This document shows, piece after piece, positions 9,952 through 19,306 of a DNA stretch of 64,000 bases (positions are counted from its first letter, which is position 1; every line of letters starts with the position of its first letter). A model generated the notes under the pieces. It was not told the DNA's origin and did not search any database. It saw only the letters and a program-made list of their open reading frames with translations. The stretch is from Streptomyces thermolilacinus SPC6 (GTDB lineage: Bacteria > Actinomycetota > Actinomycetes > Streptomycetales > Streptomycetaceae). The stretch lies in NCBI RefSeq assembly GCF_000478605.2, contig NZ_ASHX02000001.1, positions 2,829,895 through 2,893,894 on the forward strand, read 5' to 3'. The position numbers and the translations under genes were made by a program.

Positions 9952-10171
9952 CGGTTTGGTCCCTTCCAAGGCTCTCGGCCCCGGAACATACACGCCAAGT
10001 GGGCGACATCCGCGTGTCGTGCAACCATTTCGTACTCTTTTGGACCGTTTGCACCAAGGGAGAGAAGGCTCACCGCAGAGACATGGCGTCGTCGGCCGCG
10101 CCGCCGCGGGCGCACGGGGCAGCGCGAACGGCCGTGCCTGACCAGCTGACACGTCGGGACGCGGGCGGCGG

Positions 10172-12574
10172 TCACTTGACGGGCGCCGCCTGGTCCGGCG
10201 AGCCTGTGAAACGCCCGGGCGTGTCCTCGTCGTCGCCGGCGACCGAGCGCCGCTTGGACACGTACACCGCCGCGACGATCACGACGATCGCGACGGCCGC
10301 CACCACGGCCCGTACGCCCACGCTGGCGTCGGCGCCGTGGCCGAACCGGACGACGGCGGGCGCGATCAGCAGCGCCACCAGGTTCATGACCTTGAGCAGC
10401 GGGTTGATCGCCGGGCCCGCCGTGTCCTTGAACGGGTCGCCGACCGTGTCGCCGATCACCGTCGCGGCGTGGGCCTCGCTGCCCTTGCCGCCGTAGTTGC
10501 CGTCCTCGACCAGCTTCTTGGCGTTGTCCCACGCCCCGCCCGAGTTGGCCAGGAAGACCGCCATCAGGATGCCGGTGCCGATCGCGCCCGCGAGGTAGGC
10601 GCCGAGCGCGCCCACGCCGAGGGTGAAGCCGACCGCGATGGGCGCCATGACGGCCAGCAGGCCGGGGGTGGCCAGTTCCCGCAGGGCGTCCTTGGTGCAG
10701 ATGTCCACGACACGCCCGTACTCGGGCTTCTCCGTGTAGTCCATGATCCCGGGGTGGTCGCGGAACTGGCGGCGCACCTCGTACACGACCGAACCCGCCG
10801 ACCGGGACACGGCGTTGATCGCCAGCCCGGAGAAGAGGAAGACGACGGCGGCGCCGACGATGAGGCCGACGAGGTTGTTGGGCTGCGAGATGTCCATGCT
10901 GAGCGTCGTCTCGCCGACCCGCGCTCCCACGTCGGCTACGGCGGTGGCGATGGCGTCCCGGTACGCGCCGAAGAGCGCCGACGCGGCGAGGACCGCCGTG
11001 GCGATGGCGATGCCCTTGGTGATCGCCTTGGTGGTGTTGCCCACCGCGTCGAGGTCGGTGAGGACCTGCGCCCCGGCGCCCCGCACGTCGCCGGACATCT
11101 CCGCGATGCCCTGCGCGTTGTCGGACACGGGCCCGAAGGTGTCCATCGCGACGATCACGCCCACCGTGGTGAGCAGCCCGGTGCCCGCGAGCGCGACGGC
11201 GAACAGCGCCACCATGATCGACGCGCCGCCGATTAGGAACGCCCCGTAGACGGCGAGTCCGATCAGCAGGGCCGTGTAGACGGCGGACTCCAGTCCCAGG
11301 GACACACCGGCGAGGATGACGGTCGCGGGGCCGGTCAGCGAGGACTTCCCGATGTCCCGCACGGGCCGTCGGCTCGGCTCGGTGAAGTACCCGGTGAGCT
11401 GCTGGATCAGCGCGGCGAGGACGATCCCGAGGGCGACGGCGACGAGCGCCAGGACGCGCGGGTCGCCGTCGTGCGCCCGTACGGCCGGGTCGGTGACGCC
11501 GTCCAGCTCCGCGAACGAGGACGGCAGGTACACGAACGCGGCGACCGCCACCAGGACGAGCGAGATCACCGCGGAGAGGAAGAAGCCCCGGTTGATCGCG
11601 GACATGCCACTTCGGTCGGCGCGCCGGGGCGCGACGGCGAAGATGCCGATCATCGCGGTGACGACGCCGATCGCCGGGACGATGAGGGGGAAGGCGAGGC
11701 CTAGGTCACCGAAGACGGCCCTGCCGAGGATCAGCGCGGCGACCAGCGTGACGGCGTACGACTCGAAGAGGTCGGCGGCCATGCCGGCGCAGTCGCCGAC
11801 GTTGTCCCCGACGTTGTCGGCGATGGTGGCGGCGTTGCGCGGGTCGTCCTCGGGGATGCCCTGCTCGACCTTGCCGACCAGGTCGGCGCCGACGTCGGCG
11901 GCCTTGGTGAAGATGCCGCCGCCCACGCGCATGAACATCGCGATCAGCGCGGCGCCGAGGCCGAAGCCCTCCAGGACCTTGGGCGCGTCGGCCGCGTAGA
12001 CGAGGACGACGCAGCAGACGCCGAGGAGTCCGAGGCCGACCGTGAACATGCCGACCACGCCACCCGTACGGAACGCGATCTTCATGGCCCGGTGCGAGAC
12101 CGCCATCAGGTCCTTCTCCGGTTCGCCCGGCGCCGGTGTGGCCTCGCGCGCCGCCGCGGCGACCCGCACATTGCTGCGTACGGCGAGGCGCATGCCGATG
12201 TATCCCGTGGCGGCGGAGAACAGCGCGCCGACGAGAAAGAACAGCGAACGCCCGGCCCGCTGGGACCAGTTGTCGGCGGGGAGCAGCATGAGCAGGAAGA
12301 ACACGACGACCGCGAACACGGCGACGGTTCTCAACTGCCGCGCCAGATAGGCGTTGGCGCCCTCCTGGATAGCGGCGGCGATCTTCTTCATGGACGTGGT
12401 GCCCTCACCGGCGGCCAGGACCTGCCGGACGAGCAACTGCGCGACGACCAGCGCCATCAGCGCCACGAGGGCGATGACGATCACGATGACCCGGTTCTGG
12501 TCGGTGAGGACCGCGGCGGCCAGCGGAACGGGGATCGGGTCGTGGGACCACGGTGGGTCGAGGAGCCCCGCCAT
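10172..12574 (-). CDS. hppA: K+-independent membrane H+-translocating pyrophosphatase
   Basis: 800 residues from ATG 12574, preceded by a textbook AAGGAGGACGA ribosome site. It hydrolyses pyrophosphate and pumps protons. The polytopic sequence carries the family motifs DVGADLVGKVEQGIPEDDPR and NVGDNVGDCAGMAADLFESY (about residues 220-250) and the second acidic cluster DTVGDPFKDTAGPAINPLLK. The segment GNTTKAITKG (about residue 512) has Lys where K+-dependent enzymes have Ala, so I infer the K+-independent class. The C-terminus ends in a short basic, non-conserved tail. Length is normal for the family (about 700-800). Confidence 0.97.
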   Translation of the reverse strand: MAGLLDPPWSHDPIPVPLAAAVLTDQNRVIVIVIALVALMALVVAQLLVRQVLAAGEGTTSMKKIAAAIQEGANAYLARQLRTVAVFAVVVFFLLMLLPADNWSQRAGRSLFFLVGALFSAATGYIGMRLAVRSNVRVAAAAREATPAPGEPEKDLMAVSHRAMKIAFRTGGVVGMFTVGLGLLGVCCVVLVYAADAPKVLEGFGLGAALIAMFMRVGGGIFTKAADVGADLVGKVEQGIPEDDPRNAATIADNVGDNVGDCAGMAADLFESYAVTLVAALILGRAVFGDLGLAFPLIVPAIGVVTAMIGIFAVAPRRADRSGMSAINRGFFLSAVISLVLVAVAAFVYLPSSFAELDGVTDPAVRAHDGDPRVLALVAVALGIVLAALIQQLTGYFTEPSRRPVRDIGKSSLTGPATVILAGVSLGLESAVYTALLIGLAVYGAFLIGGASIMVALFAVALAGTGLLTTVGVIVAMDTFGPVSDNAQGIAEMSGDVRGAGAQVLTDLDAVGNTTKAITKGIAIATAVLAASALFGAYRDAIATAVADVGARVGETTLSMDISQPNNLVGLIVGAAVVFLFSGLAINAVSRSAGSVVYEVRRQFRDHPGIMDYTEKPEYGRVVDICTKDALRELATPGLLAVMAPIAVGFTLGVGALGAYLAGAIGTGILMAVFLANSGGAWDNAKKLVEDGNYGGKGSEAHAATVIGDTVGDPFKDTAGPAINPLLKVMNLVALLIAPAVVRFGHGADASVGVRAVVAAVAIVVIVAAVYVSKRRSVAGDDEDTPGRFTGSPDQAAPVK

Positions 12575-12761
12575 TCGTCCTCCTTGACGTCAGAGCTCAC
12601 GACAGGGACGGCTTGTAGAAGCGGAACCCGATCGAAACAGGGCGCCGAAAGACCAGAATCGACCGGCTCTCGCCGGTCGGCAAATGATCCGTTCTCGAAA
12701 AGGCACCCGGCCGGAGTAACGGGAAGGGGCCGAGCGCCTGGCGGGCGGCCCGGAAAGGGGA

Positions 12762-12782
12762 AGGCCCCGCTCGGCGGGGCCT
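12762..12782 (-). terminator. Rho-independent terminator after the anti-sigma gene
   Basis: Nine-bp perfect stem (AGGCCCCGC / GCGGGGCCT) with a TCG loop. On the minus strand it is followed by TT, CCCC, TTT. It lies 163 bp past the stop of the minus-strand anti-sigma gene and 188 bp upstream of hppA, so it should separate the two units. Confidence 0.75.
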
Positions 12783-12843
12783 TGACGAAGGATGACGGGG
12801 CCGGGGGTTCTTCTCAGGTCCGGCGACCTTCTGAGGTCTGAAG

Positions 12844-12877
12844 TCTTCGGAGGTCCGGGGTCTTCGGAGGTCCGGGG
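12844..12877. repeat. Perfect 17-bp tandem repeat (two copies) within a degenerate array
   Basis: The unit TCTTCGGAGGTCCGGGG occurs twice back to back (12844-12860, 12861-12877). Looser GAGGTC(C)/AGGTCCNGG echoes run from about 12816 to 12945, up to the stop of the anti-sigma gene. The function is unknown. Confidence 0.7.
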
Positions 12878-12944
12878 ATGTTCTCGGGCCCAGGTCCCAG
12901 GGACCTTGTCAGGTCCGTGGAACTCCTGAGGTCCTGGGGTCCTC

Positions 12945-13403
12945 TCAGAGGACTTCCGCGAATCCCGACCTGGGCCAGCTCATCCGAATGAGTCCACCCC
13001 GCTCGCCCGCCGACACCTCGACGTCGTCCACGAGCCCGCTGATCACCGCGAGGCCCATCTGGTCCTCGCCTTCGGCGTCGTCGAAGTCCCGGGTCGGCGC
13101 GCCGCTGCGCGAGCCGGGTACACCTGCCGCGTCGGCCGCCGCGACACCCGCGCCGGGCACCTCGTCGCCCACCTCGATGGAGAACGCCTTCTCCTCCTCG
13201 GTCAGCATCACCCTGACGGGAGCGGTGACCCCGTTGCTGCGGTGCAGCCCCACGGCGCGGGAGCACGCCTCGCCGACGGCGAGCCTGACCTCGTCCAGCA
13301 CAGCTTCGTCCACCCCTGCCCGGCGGGCGACGGCGGCCGCCACCAGGCGGGCGGTCCTGACGTGCTCGGGCTGGGCGCTGAAGCGGAGTTCAACGGTGGC
13401 CAT
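12945..13403 (-). CDS. Anti-sigma factor-like ATP-binding protein (HATPase fold), BldG partner
   Basis: 152 residues from ATG 13403 with GAGGGGGACCGC upstream. The N-terminal half (LRFSAQPEHVRTARLVAAAVARRAG...DEVRLAVGEACSRAVGLH) is the helix carrying the N-box E...A of SpoIIAB/RsbW-type kinases. A C-terminal G-box-like stretch follows (DQMGLAVISGLVDDVEV). A flexible Ala/Gly/Ser insert lies at about residues 95-120. It sits downstream of bldG on the same strand, matching the bldG-SCO3548 pair of S. coelicolor, where the two are known to be cotranscribed and to interact. Here the spacer to bldG is unusually long (659 bp). The role in sigma-factor control is inferred from the family. Confidence 0.85.
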   Translation of the reverse strand: MATVELRFSAQPEHVRTARLVAAAVARRAGVDEAVLDEVRLAVGEACSRAVGLHRSNGVTAPVRVMLTEEEKAFSIEVGDEVPGAGVAAADAAGVPGSRSGAPTRDFDDAEGEDQMGLAVISGLVDDVEVSAGERGGLIRMSWPRSGFAEVL

Positions 13404-14062
13404 GCGGTCCCCCTCGGGCGTACGAGCGTGCATCTCAGAGGGCCGGGCCGGCTGCCCGGCTCCTCTGCCGTTCCACCGGATGCCCCGGATTCCGTCCGGC
13501 GCATCCGCACCGCCGGGGCGTGGCGCCACCAGCGGCGGTACCGCCTCCAGCGCGTCGTGGAGCCGTACGAGCCGGGGGCCGCCCCAACGGGGCATATGCC
13601 CTGCGAGCGGGCCTTCACGCCCCGCCCAGGGGCTTGAGGGCCGCTTTCCGGCCGCTCCTGTGTCCCGCTGCGGCCCCGCGGGTGGGCGCGGGGCGTCACG
13701 GCACCGGCGCCGGGCCCTGGCGGGAGCCCGGCGCGGGCCTACGGCGCCCTCGGGACGCCGCGATTCGGTCCGCCACCACGCGGAACCCGGCCCGTGCCCC
13801 GGACCGGCCCATGCCCCGGACCGGCCCGTGCCGTGGCCCGGATGCCGTGGCTCGGGAGCCACTGGCGGGAGCCCCGATGGCCGAAGCCGACGGCCGGGTG
13901 CCTGATCGGCGGCGTACTGCACCCGGCACCGGCCACCACCGGCCCGGCCCGTCGCTCAGAGCGGGTGCTCCCACGACGCGCGCGGGAGCCTGGGCCGGGG
14001 ACGCCCGGGCGCGGCGCGGCGACCGGCCCGCACGGGGTGGGGGCCGGGCGTCGTCGTCCGGG
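13404..14062. repeat. bldG to anti-sigma spacer with a 17-bp tandem repeat
   Basis: This 659-bp spacer has no convincing gene. It contains the tandem unit (G/A)TGCCCCGGACCGGCCC at 13794-13810 and 13811-13827, followed by decayed copies (GTGCCGTGGCCCGG, ATGCCGTGGC). The rest is GC-rich with imperfect CCGGCC/GGGCCC patches. If bldG and the anti-sigma gene form one transcript, this lies inside it. Confidence 0.6.
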
Positions 14063-14416
14063 TCAGTCGGTGGCGGCGACGGCCTCGTCCACCGTGGTGT
14101 GAATCGGGAACACCTTGGTCAGGCCCGTGATCCGGAAGATCTTCAGGATGCGCTCCTGGTTGCAGACCAGACGCAGCGAGCCCTCGTGGGCGCGCACGCG
14201 CTTCAGCCCGCCGACCAGGACGCCGAGGCCGGTCGAGTCCAGGAAGTCCACGCCCTCCATGTCGACGACCAGGTGGTACATGCCGTCGTTCACCAACTCG
14301 ACCAACTGCTCGCGCAGCTTGGGCGCGGTATACACATCAATCTCGCCACCGACCTCGACGACCGTACGGTCGCCACCAGGGCCGGACACATTGCGAGTCG
14401 ACAGGGACAGGTCCAC
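14063..14416 (-). CDS. bldG: BldG, STAS-domain anti-anti-sigma factor
   Basis: 117 residues from GTG 14416. It is a single STAS domain of the SpoIIAA/RsbV type with the phosphorylatable serine in [14 protein letters not shown] near residue 60. The protein is almost identical to my recollection of S. coelicolor BldG (MDLSLSTR...[22 protein letters not shown]), with a few extra residues (SGPG) near the N-terminus. Known role: control of aerial mycelium formation and antibiotic production through anti-sigma factors. The neighbouring anti-sigma protein downstream is a direct candidate partner. It is divergent from the helicase gene across only 78 bp. Confidence 0.97.
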   Translation of the reverse strand: MDLSLSTRNVSGPGGDRTVVEVGGEIDVYTAPKLREQLVELVNDGMYHLVVDMEGVDFLDSTGLGVLVGGLKRVRAHEGSLRLVCNQERILKIFRITGLTKVFPIHTTVDEAVAATD

Positions 14417-14494
14417 GGATCCTCCAGCACCTTGCTATCGAGCGGTCGCCCCCGGGTCTCCCCGACGGAGTCAGGGGACGGATCGCCAGCCGCG

Positions 14495-16996
14495 ATGGCA
14501 TTCAATCACTTACCAGCAGCCATGCACGACGCCTTGGGAGCATTGTCCGTCACGCCGGTGACACACTCGGTGTCGATGGCCAGGAATCACCGCCCCAGTC
14601 GTCCCCCCGAGAACGGGGACGCCCGCCCCTCCCCCGGTACGGTCCTCGACCGCCTCACCGCGCGGGCGAACCGGGCTGCGCGCATCACTCATACGGAGCA
14701 CCTGCCCCCGAGAGAGGGTCGGCATGCCGTCTGGCCGGATCGCATCCGGCCGGAAGTGGTCCGTGCGATTCACCTGGCCGGTATCGACCATCCGTGGGCC
14801 CACCAGGCGGCCGCCGCCGAGCACGCTCTGGACGGCGAGTCGGTGGTGATCGCCACGGGCACGGCGTCCGGCAAGTCGCTCGCCTACCTCGCGCCCGTCC
14901 TCTCGACGCTCCTGGACGGCTCGGAGGCCCCGAACGGCCGCGGCACCACCGCGCTGTACCTGTCCCCCACCAAGGCGCTGGCGGCCGACCAGCGGCGCGC
15001 CGTACGGGCCCTGTCCGCCCCGCTGGGCAACAAGGTCCGCCCGGCCGTGTACGACGGCGACACGCCGTTCGAGGAGCGTGAGTGGGTCCGCCAGTACGCC
15101 AACTACGTGCTGACCAACCCGGACATGCTCCACCGCGGCATACTGCCGTCCCACCCGCGCTGGGCCTCCTTCCTGCGCGCGCTGCGCTATGTCGTGATCG
15201 ACGAATGTCACACGTACCGGGGTGTGTTCGGCTCCCACGTGGCGCAGGTGCTGCGCCGCCTGCGGCGCCTGTGCGCCCGGTACGGCTCCGACCCCGTGTT
15301 CCTGCTCGCCTCGGCGACCGCCGCCGAACCGGCCGCCGCCGCGACCCGTCTCACGGGCCTGCCCGTCCACGAGGTGGCGGACGACGCGTCGCCGCGCGGC
15401 GAGCTCGTCTTCGCGCTGTGGGAGCCGCCGCTGACCGAACTGGAGGGCGAGAACGGCGCGCCCGTCCGCCGGACCGCGACGGCCGAGACCGCCGACCTGC
15501 TGACCGACCTGACCGTGCAGGGCGTCCGCTCGGTCGCCTTCGTGCGGTCCCGGCGGGGCGCCGAGCTGATCTCGGTCATCGCGCAGGAGCGGCTCGCCGA
15601 GGTGGACCGCTCCCTGGCCCGCCGCGTAGCCGCCTACCGGGGCGGCTACCTGCCGGAGGAGCGCCGGGCCCTGGAGCGGGCGCTGCACTCCGGTGAGCTG
15701 CTCGGCCTCGCCGCGACGACCGCCCTGGAGCTGGGCATCGACGTGTCGGGCCTCGACGCGGTACTGATCGCCGGGTACCCGGGCACCCGCGCCTCCCTGT
15801 GGCAGCAGGCGGGCCGCGCCGGGCGGTCCGGGGAGGGCGCGCTCGCGGTGCTGGTCGCCCGGGACGACCCGCTGGACACGTATCTCGTCCACCACCCGGA
15901 GGCCCTGTTCCGCCGCCCGGTGGAGTCCACCGTCCTGGACCCGGACAACCCGTACGTCCTGGCCCCGCACCTGTGCGCGGCGGCGGCCGAGTCGCCGCTC
16001 ACCGACGGCGATCTGCCGCTGTTCGGGCCATCCGCTGCCGCGCTGCTGCCGCAGCTGGAGGCCGCGGGGCTGCTGCGGCGGCGGACGTCCGGCTGGTACT
16101 GGACACGCCGGGAGCGCGCCGCGGACCTCACCGACATCCGGGGCGAGGGCGGCAGCCCCGTCCAGGTCGTGGAGGAGGGCACCGGCAGGCTCCTCGGCAC
16201 CGTGGACGCCTCGGCCGCCCACACCACCGTCCACGAGGGCGCCGTCCACCTCCACCAGGGCCGTACGTACCTCGTGCGGCACCTCGACCTGAAGGAGTCG
16301 GTCGCCCTCGTCGAGGAGGCGAACCCGCCGTACTCCACCACCGCCCGCGACACCACCTCCATCTCCGTCCTGGAGACCGACACCGAGGTCCCGTGGGGGG
16401 ACGGCCGGCTCTGCTACGGCTCCGTCGAGGTCACCAACCAGGTCGTCTCCTTCCTCCGCCGCCGTCTGATCACCGGTGAGGTACTCGGCGAGACCAAGCT
16501 CGACCTGCCGCCGCGCACCCTGCGCACCCGGGCGGTGTGGTGGACGGTCACCGAGGACCAGCTGGACGCCGCCCGGGTGAACCCGGAGCAGCTGGGCGGC
16601 GCGTTGCACGCCGCCGAGCACGCCTCGATCGGCCTGCTGCCCCTCTTCGCCACCTGCGACCGCTGGGACATCGGCGGTGTGTCCGTCCCGCTCCACCCGG
16701 ACACGCTGCTGCCGACGGTATTCGTCTACGACGGCCATCCGGGTGGCGCCGGGTTCGCCGAGCGGGCGTTCCACACGGCGCGCGCCTGGCTGAGCGCGAC
16801 CCGCGAGGCGATCGCGTCGTGCGAGTGCGACGCGGGCTGCCCGTCCTGCATCCAGTCGCCCAAGTGCGGAAACGGCAACGACCCGCTGCACAAGCGCGCC
16901 GCCGTACGTCTCCTCACCGAACTGCTCCGGGGCGCGCCGACGGAGCCGACCGACCCGGCCGCGCCTACGGACGCCCCGCCACCTCAGGACCCGTAG
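14495..16996 (+). CDS. DEAD/DEAH-box helicase with DUF1998-type cysteine cluster (MrfA-like)
   Basis: 833 residues from ATG 14495 (MAFNHLPAAMHDALG, the usual streptomycete N-terminus). The helicase core has motif I ATGTASGKS (about residue 123), motif II DECH (about 236), motif III SAT and a C-terminal RecA half with QQAGRAGRSG. The C-terminus has the four-cysteine cluster CECDAGCPSCIQSPKCGN near residues 775-795, which in B. subtilis MrfA binds metal. MrfA is a 3'-5' helicase for mitomycin-lesion repair; the same role is inferred here. The position matches SCO3550 and Rv3649. It faces the Tad cluster with a terminator between. Confidence 0.92.
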   Translation: MAFNHLPAAMHDALGALSVTPVTHSVSMARNHRPSRPPENGDARPSPGTVLDRLTARANRAARITHTEHLPPREGRHAVWPDRIRPEVVRAIHLAGIDHPWAHQAAAAEHALDGESVVIATGTASGKSLAYLAPVLSTLLDGSEAPNGRGTTALYLSPTKALAADQRRAVRALSAPLGNKVRPAVYDGDTPFEEREWVRQYANYVLTNPDMLHRGILPSHPRWASFLRALRYVVIDECHTYRGVFGSHVAQVLRRLRRLCARYGSDPVFLLASATAAEPAAAATRLTGLPVHEVADDASPRGELVFALWEPPLTELEGENGAPVRRTATAETADLLTDLTVQGVRSVAFVRSRRGAELISVIAQERLAEVDRSLARRVAAYRGGYLPEERRALERALHSGELLGLAATTALELGIDVSGLDAVLIAGYPGTRASLWQQAGRAGRSGEGALAVLVARDDPLDTYLVHHPEALFRRPVESTVLDPDNPYVLAPHLCAAAAESPLTDGDLPLFGPSAAALLPQLEAAGLLRRRTSGWYWTRRERAADLTDIRGEGGSPVQVVEEGTGRLLGTVDASAAHTTVHEGAVHLHQGRTYLVRHLDLKESVALVEEANPPYSTTARDTTSISVLETDTEVPWGDGRLCYGSVEVTNQVVSFLRRRLITGEVLGETKLDLPPRTLRTRAVWWTVTEDQLDAARVNPEQLGGALHAAEHASIGLLPLFATCDRWDIGGVSVPLHPDTLLPTVFVYDGHPGGAGFAERAFHTARAWLSATREAIASCECDAGCPSCIQSPKCGNGNDPLHKRAAVRLLTELLRGAPTEPTDPAAPTDAPPPQDP

Positions 16997-17312
16997 GCGG
17001 CTCCCGCACCAACGCCGGCCCCGGCCAGGGGCCGGCCACGCCCAAGGCCGAACGAGGCACCTCAGGCTTCGGCGGAGCCTGCCCCCGCGCGGCCTTTAGA
17101 GGGCCGTCAGATCCCTGCCGCGCCCAGCCGGACGCGCCAGGGGCCGTGCAGCGCCCCGAACGTCTGCCGGGGGCCTTGCCGCGCCTTGCCGCGCCCTGCG
17201 ACGGCCCCCGGACCGTGCCACGCCCCCGGACGCCTGCCGCACCCGTGCGCGCCCCTGGACGCCCGCCGGCACCGTGCGGCACCCACCCGACACCCGCCGG
17301 GTCCCTGCTGGG

Positions 17313-17337
17313 CGTCCTGACACCGACCGTCAGGACG
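17313..17337. terminator. Hairpin between convergent helicase gene and Tad cluster
   Basis: Perfect nine-bp inverted repeat CGTCCTGAC / GTCAGGACG with a seven-base loop, in a 368-bp C-rich spacer (16997-17364) without any gene. It lacks a T-run; a bidirectional function is inferred from position. Confidence 0.55.
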
Positions 17338-17364
17338 ACTTGGTCCACGCCGCAGGGACGGCCG

Positions 17365-17697
17365 TCAGGGTCCTGCCCCCGCCTCACGAGGGCTAGGCTC
17401 CGGCCACGCCTCCGGAGGGCCCGCCCGGGACCTGACCGTCGGGGCGTACGGCCCGAACCGCGCCCGCGCCGTCACCTCCGCGACCTCCCCCCGCAGGCTG
17501 CATCCGACCACCTCCGCGTGCTGCGCCCGCGCGACCCGGGCGGCCGCGTCGCAGGCGTTCTCGGCACCGCGCAGGGCCCGGTCGGCCGCCGCGAGAGCCG
17601 CCAGGTCGGCGGCCCCTCCGGCCCGGTGCCGCGCTGCCACGGCTTGGCCGAGGGCGAGTACGGCGGCGAAGACGACGCACAGCGCGCCCACCGCCAT
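17365..17697 (-). CDS. TadE/G-like pseudopilin-associated membrane protein (Rv3654c type)
   Basis: 110 residues if started at ATG 17697. One N-terminal membrane segment (MAVGALCVVFAAVLALGQAVAA) is followed by RHRAGGAADLAALAAADRAL and a Cys-containing C-terminal domain. The conserved family motif DRGSATVWSA lies just upstream in the same frame, so the true start is probably further up. However, this frame contains no ATG, GTG or TTG between the preceding stop (17880) and 17697; a CTG lies at the ALGRG segment. Last gene of the Tad cluster. Likely a minor pilin-like or secretion-associated protein. Confidence 0.7.
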   Translation of the reverse strand: MAVGALCVVFAAVLALGQAVAARHRAGGAADLAALAAADRALRGAENACDAAARVARAQHAEVVGCSLRGEVAEVTARARFGPYAPTVRSRAGPPEAWPEPSPREAGAGP

Positions 17698-17879
17698 GGC
17701 CGACCAGACGGTCGCCGAGCCCCGGTCCGCACCACGCCCCAGGGCCCGACGTCCGCCCCCGTCCCCGGCGCTCGCCGCAGCCCGACGTCCGCGTTCGTCC
17801 CGGCCTACGGGCCTGGGAGCGCCTTCCTCAGCAGCAGCCTGGAAGTCGCTCCCCGCACCGCCGCGTCGCCCTGCCTGCC

Positions 17880-18221
17880 TCAGGAGCCCTCCCGCACCAT
17901 GTCGCCCACCGTGTCCTCGGCGAGGGCGGCCGCCTCGGCGTGGAGGGTCAGCCCCCAGGAGGCGGGCCCAGGGGCGGGCGCTTCGACCCGTACCCGCCAA
18001 AGGTCGCCCGCCCGCTCCACCACCACCCGCGCCCCGTCCGGTGCGGCCGCCCGGGCCGCCGCCACCGCTGCCGCCTCCGGCTCCGACCGGGCGACCGCCC
18101 GTGCTCCCGCGCGGGCCGCGTCCACGCACTGGATCTGCGCGGCCGCAGCGACCAGGCCCCACAGCAGCGTCATCGTGAACACCACCAGCGCGGGCATGGC
18201 CAGGGCAGCCTCCGCCGTCAC
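17880..18221 (-). CDS. TadE-family pilus assembly protein
   Basis: 113 residues from GTG 18221 (VTAEAALAMPALVVFTMTLLWGLVAAAAQIQ), with GGGAGC upstream. The preceding codons read SRRERGS in the same frame, so an upstream non-ATG start overlapping the pilin stop is possible. It has the TadE hallmark: a single N-terminal membrane helix with the conserved Glu, then QIQCVDAARAGARAVARSEP and a periplasmic-side domain. It corresponds to Rv3655c. Family role: minor pseudopilin. Confidence 0.78.
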   Translation of the reverse strand: MTAEAALAMPALVVFTMTLLWGLVAAAAQIQCVDAARAGARAVARSEPEAAAVAAARAAAPDGARVVVERAGDLWRVRVEAPAPGPASWGLTLHAEAAALAEDTVGDMVREGS

Positions 18222-18256
18222 CGAACCCCGCTCCCGGCGGCTCCCGCAAAGGGCTC

Positions 18257-18469
18257 TCAGAACGGCGCATCGAGCGCCTTCTCGATCGTCGACCGCAGTC
18301 CCGACGACACGGCGTCGCTTGTCACGACCTTGTACAGCACGGCCGCGAAGGCGCACGCGGCGATCGTGCCCATCGCGTACTCCGCCGTGTTCATGCCCGC
18401 GTCCCGGCGCATGCCCGTCCAGGCCTTCGCCCACCGCTGCTTCGTCCACTTCGCCATCCGGTGCCACAC
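18257..18469 (-). CDS. Flp-type pilin (DUF4244)
   Basis: 70 residues from GTG 18469, with AGGGGG six bases upstream; ATG 18457 is the alternative. A basic N-terminus (KWTKQRWAKAWTGMRRDAG) precedes MNTAEYAMGTIAACAFAAVLYKVVTS, a prepilin-like hydrophobic helix with the Glu of TAEYA. A short amphipathic tail follows. This is the DUF4244 pilin found in actinobacterial Tad loci (Rv3656c position). It should be processed after Gly and form the pilus-like fibre. No dedicated prepilin peptidase is seen in the window. Confidence 0.82.
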   Translation of the reverse strand: MWHRMAKWTKQRWAKAWTGMRRDAGMNTAEYAMGTIAACAFAAVLYKVVTSDAVSSGLRSTIEKALDAPF

Positions 18470-18529
18470 AACAACCCCCTTGTCTCGTACGTGCGCTCGG
18501 AACGCCCCTGGTTTCCGGGGCGGTGTCTC

Positions 18530-19306
18530 TCACAGCAACTGGCCCGCAAGGCCGATCACGACGGGCGCCACCCCGACCGCGAGGAAGGCGGGCAGGAAGC
18601 ACAGCCCGACCGGCGCGGTGATCATCACGTGCGCCCGCTGGGCCCGCGCGGTGGCCGCTCTCGCCCGGTCGGCACGCAGTCCCGCAGCCAGCCGGGACAC
18701 CGGGCCCGCCGCCGGGGCGCCCGAGGCCGCCGCCCGCTCCAGACAGCGGGCCAGCTGCCGGGCGCCCGGGATGTCCCCCAACCGGCCCCAGGCCTCGCCG
18801 GGGTCGCCACCCAGCGCCAGTTCTGCCGCGGTCCGGTGAAGCCGCTCGCCCAGCGGGCCACCGATCGACCGGCCGACGGCCTCCGCCGCCTCGCGCGGCC
18901 CGGCCCCTGCGGCCAGACAGGCGGCGAGCAGGTCCGCGGCGAGCGGCAGCCGGGCGGCCGCCTCGGCGTCGGCCACCGCGGGACGGGGTCGGCGCTGCCA
19001 TTTCCGCAGGGCGTACGCGCCGACGGCACCAGCCGCGCAGCCGACCACGCCGCCGAACAGCACCCACCCGGTGATCGTCGCGGCGGCCGGACCGCCCCAC
19101 CGACGAGCCAGGGCCACGGTCGCGGGCCTCAACCGGCACGTCCGGGACCGGCGCGGGCGCTCGGCCGGGATCAGCACCACGAGCCGTCCGCGTGTCCTCC
19201 TGGCCTGCCGCGCGCGAGCCGCCGCACGGACGGTCCACAAGGCGGCCGCCAGTACCGCCACCACTGTCCACAGGCGGTGGACAACCTCATCGGCTTCCCA
19301 GGTCAC
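18530..19306 (-). CDS. TadC-like inner-membrane platform protein
   Basis: 258 residues from GTG 19306; the start overlaps the tadB stop as GTGA, with GGAGGAACC upstream. Membrane helices are near residues 12-30, 80-100 and at the C-terminus. A cytoplasmic T2SSF-like domain lies between them ([50 protein letters not shown]). It partners TadB in the membrane platform and corresponds to Rv3657c. Confidence 0.85.
   Translation of the reverse strand: MTWEADEVVHRLWTVVAVLAAALWTVRAAARARQARRTRGRLVVLIPAERPRRSRTCRLRPATVALARRWGGPAAATITGWVLFGGVVGCAAGAVGAYALRKWQRRPRPAVADAEAAARLPLAADLLAACLAAGAGPREAAEAVGRSIGGPLGERLHRTAAELALGGDPGEAWGRLGDIPGARQLARCLERAAASGAPAAGPVSRLAAGLRADRARAATARAQRAHVMITAPVGLCFLPAFLAVGVAPVVIGLAGQLL

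Noticed and set aside
17096-17323. Possible small minus-strand gene downstream of the Tad cluster
   Set aside because: Arg/Gly/Ala-rich with no start signal; lies beyond the last recognisable Tad gene and across the hairpin.
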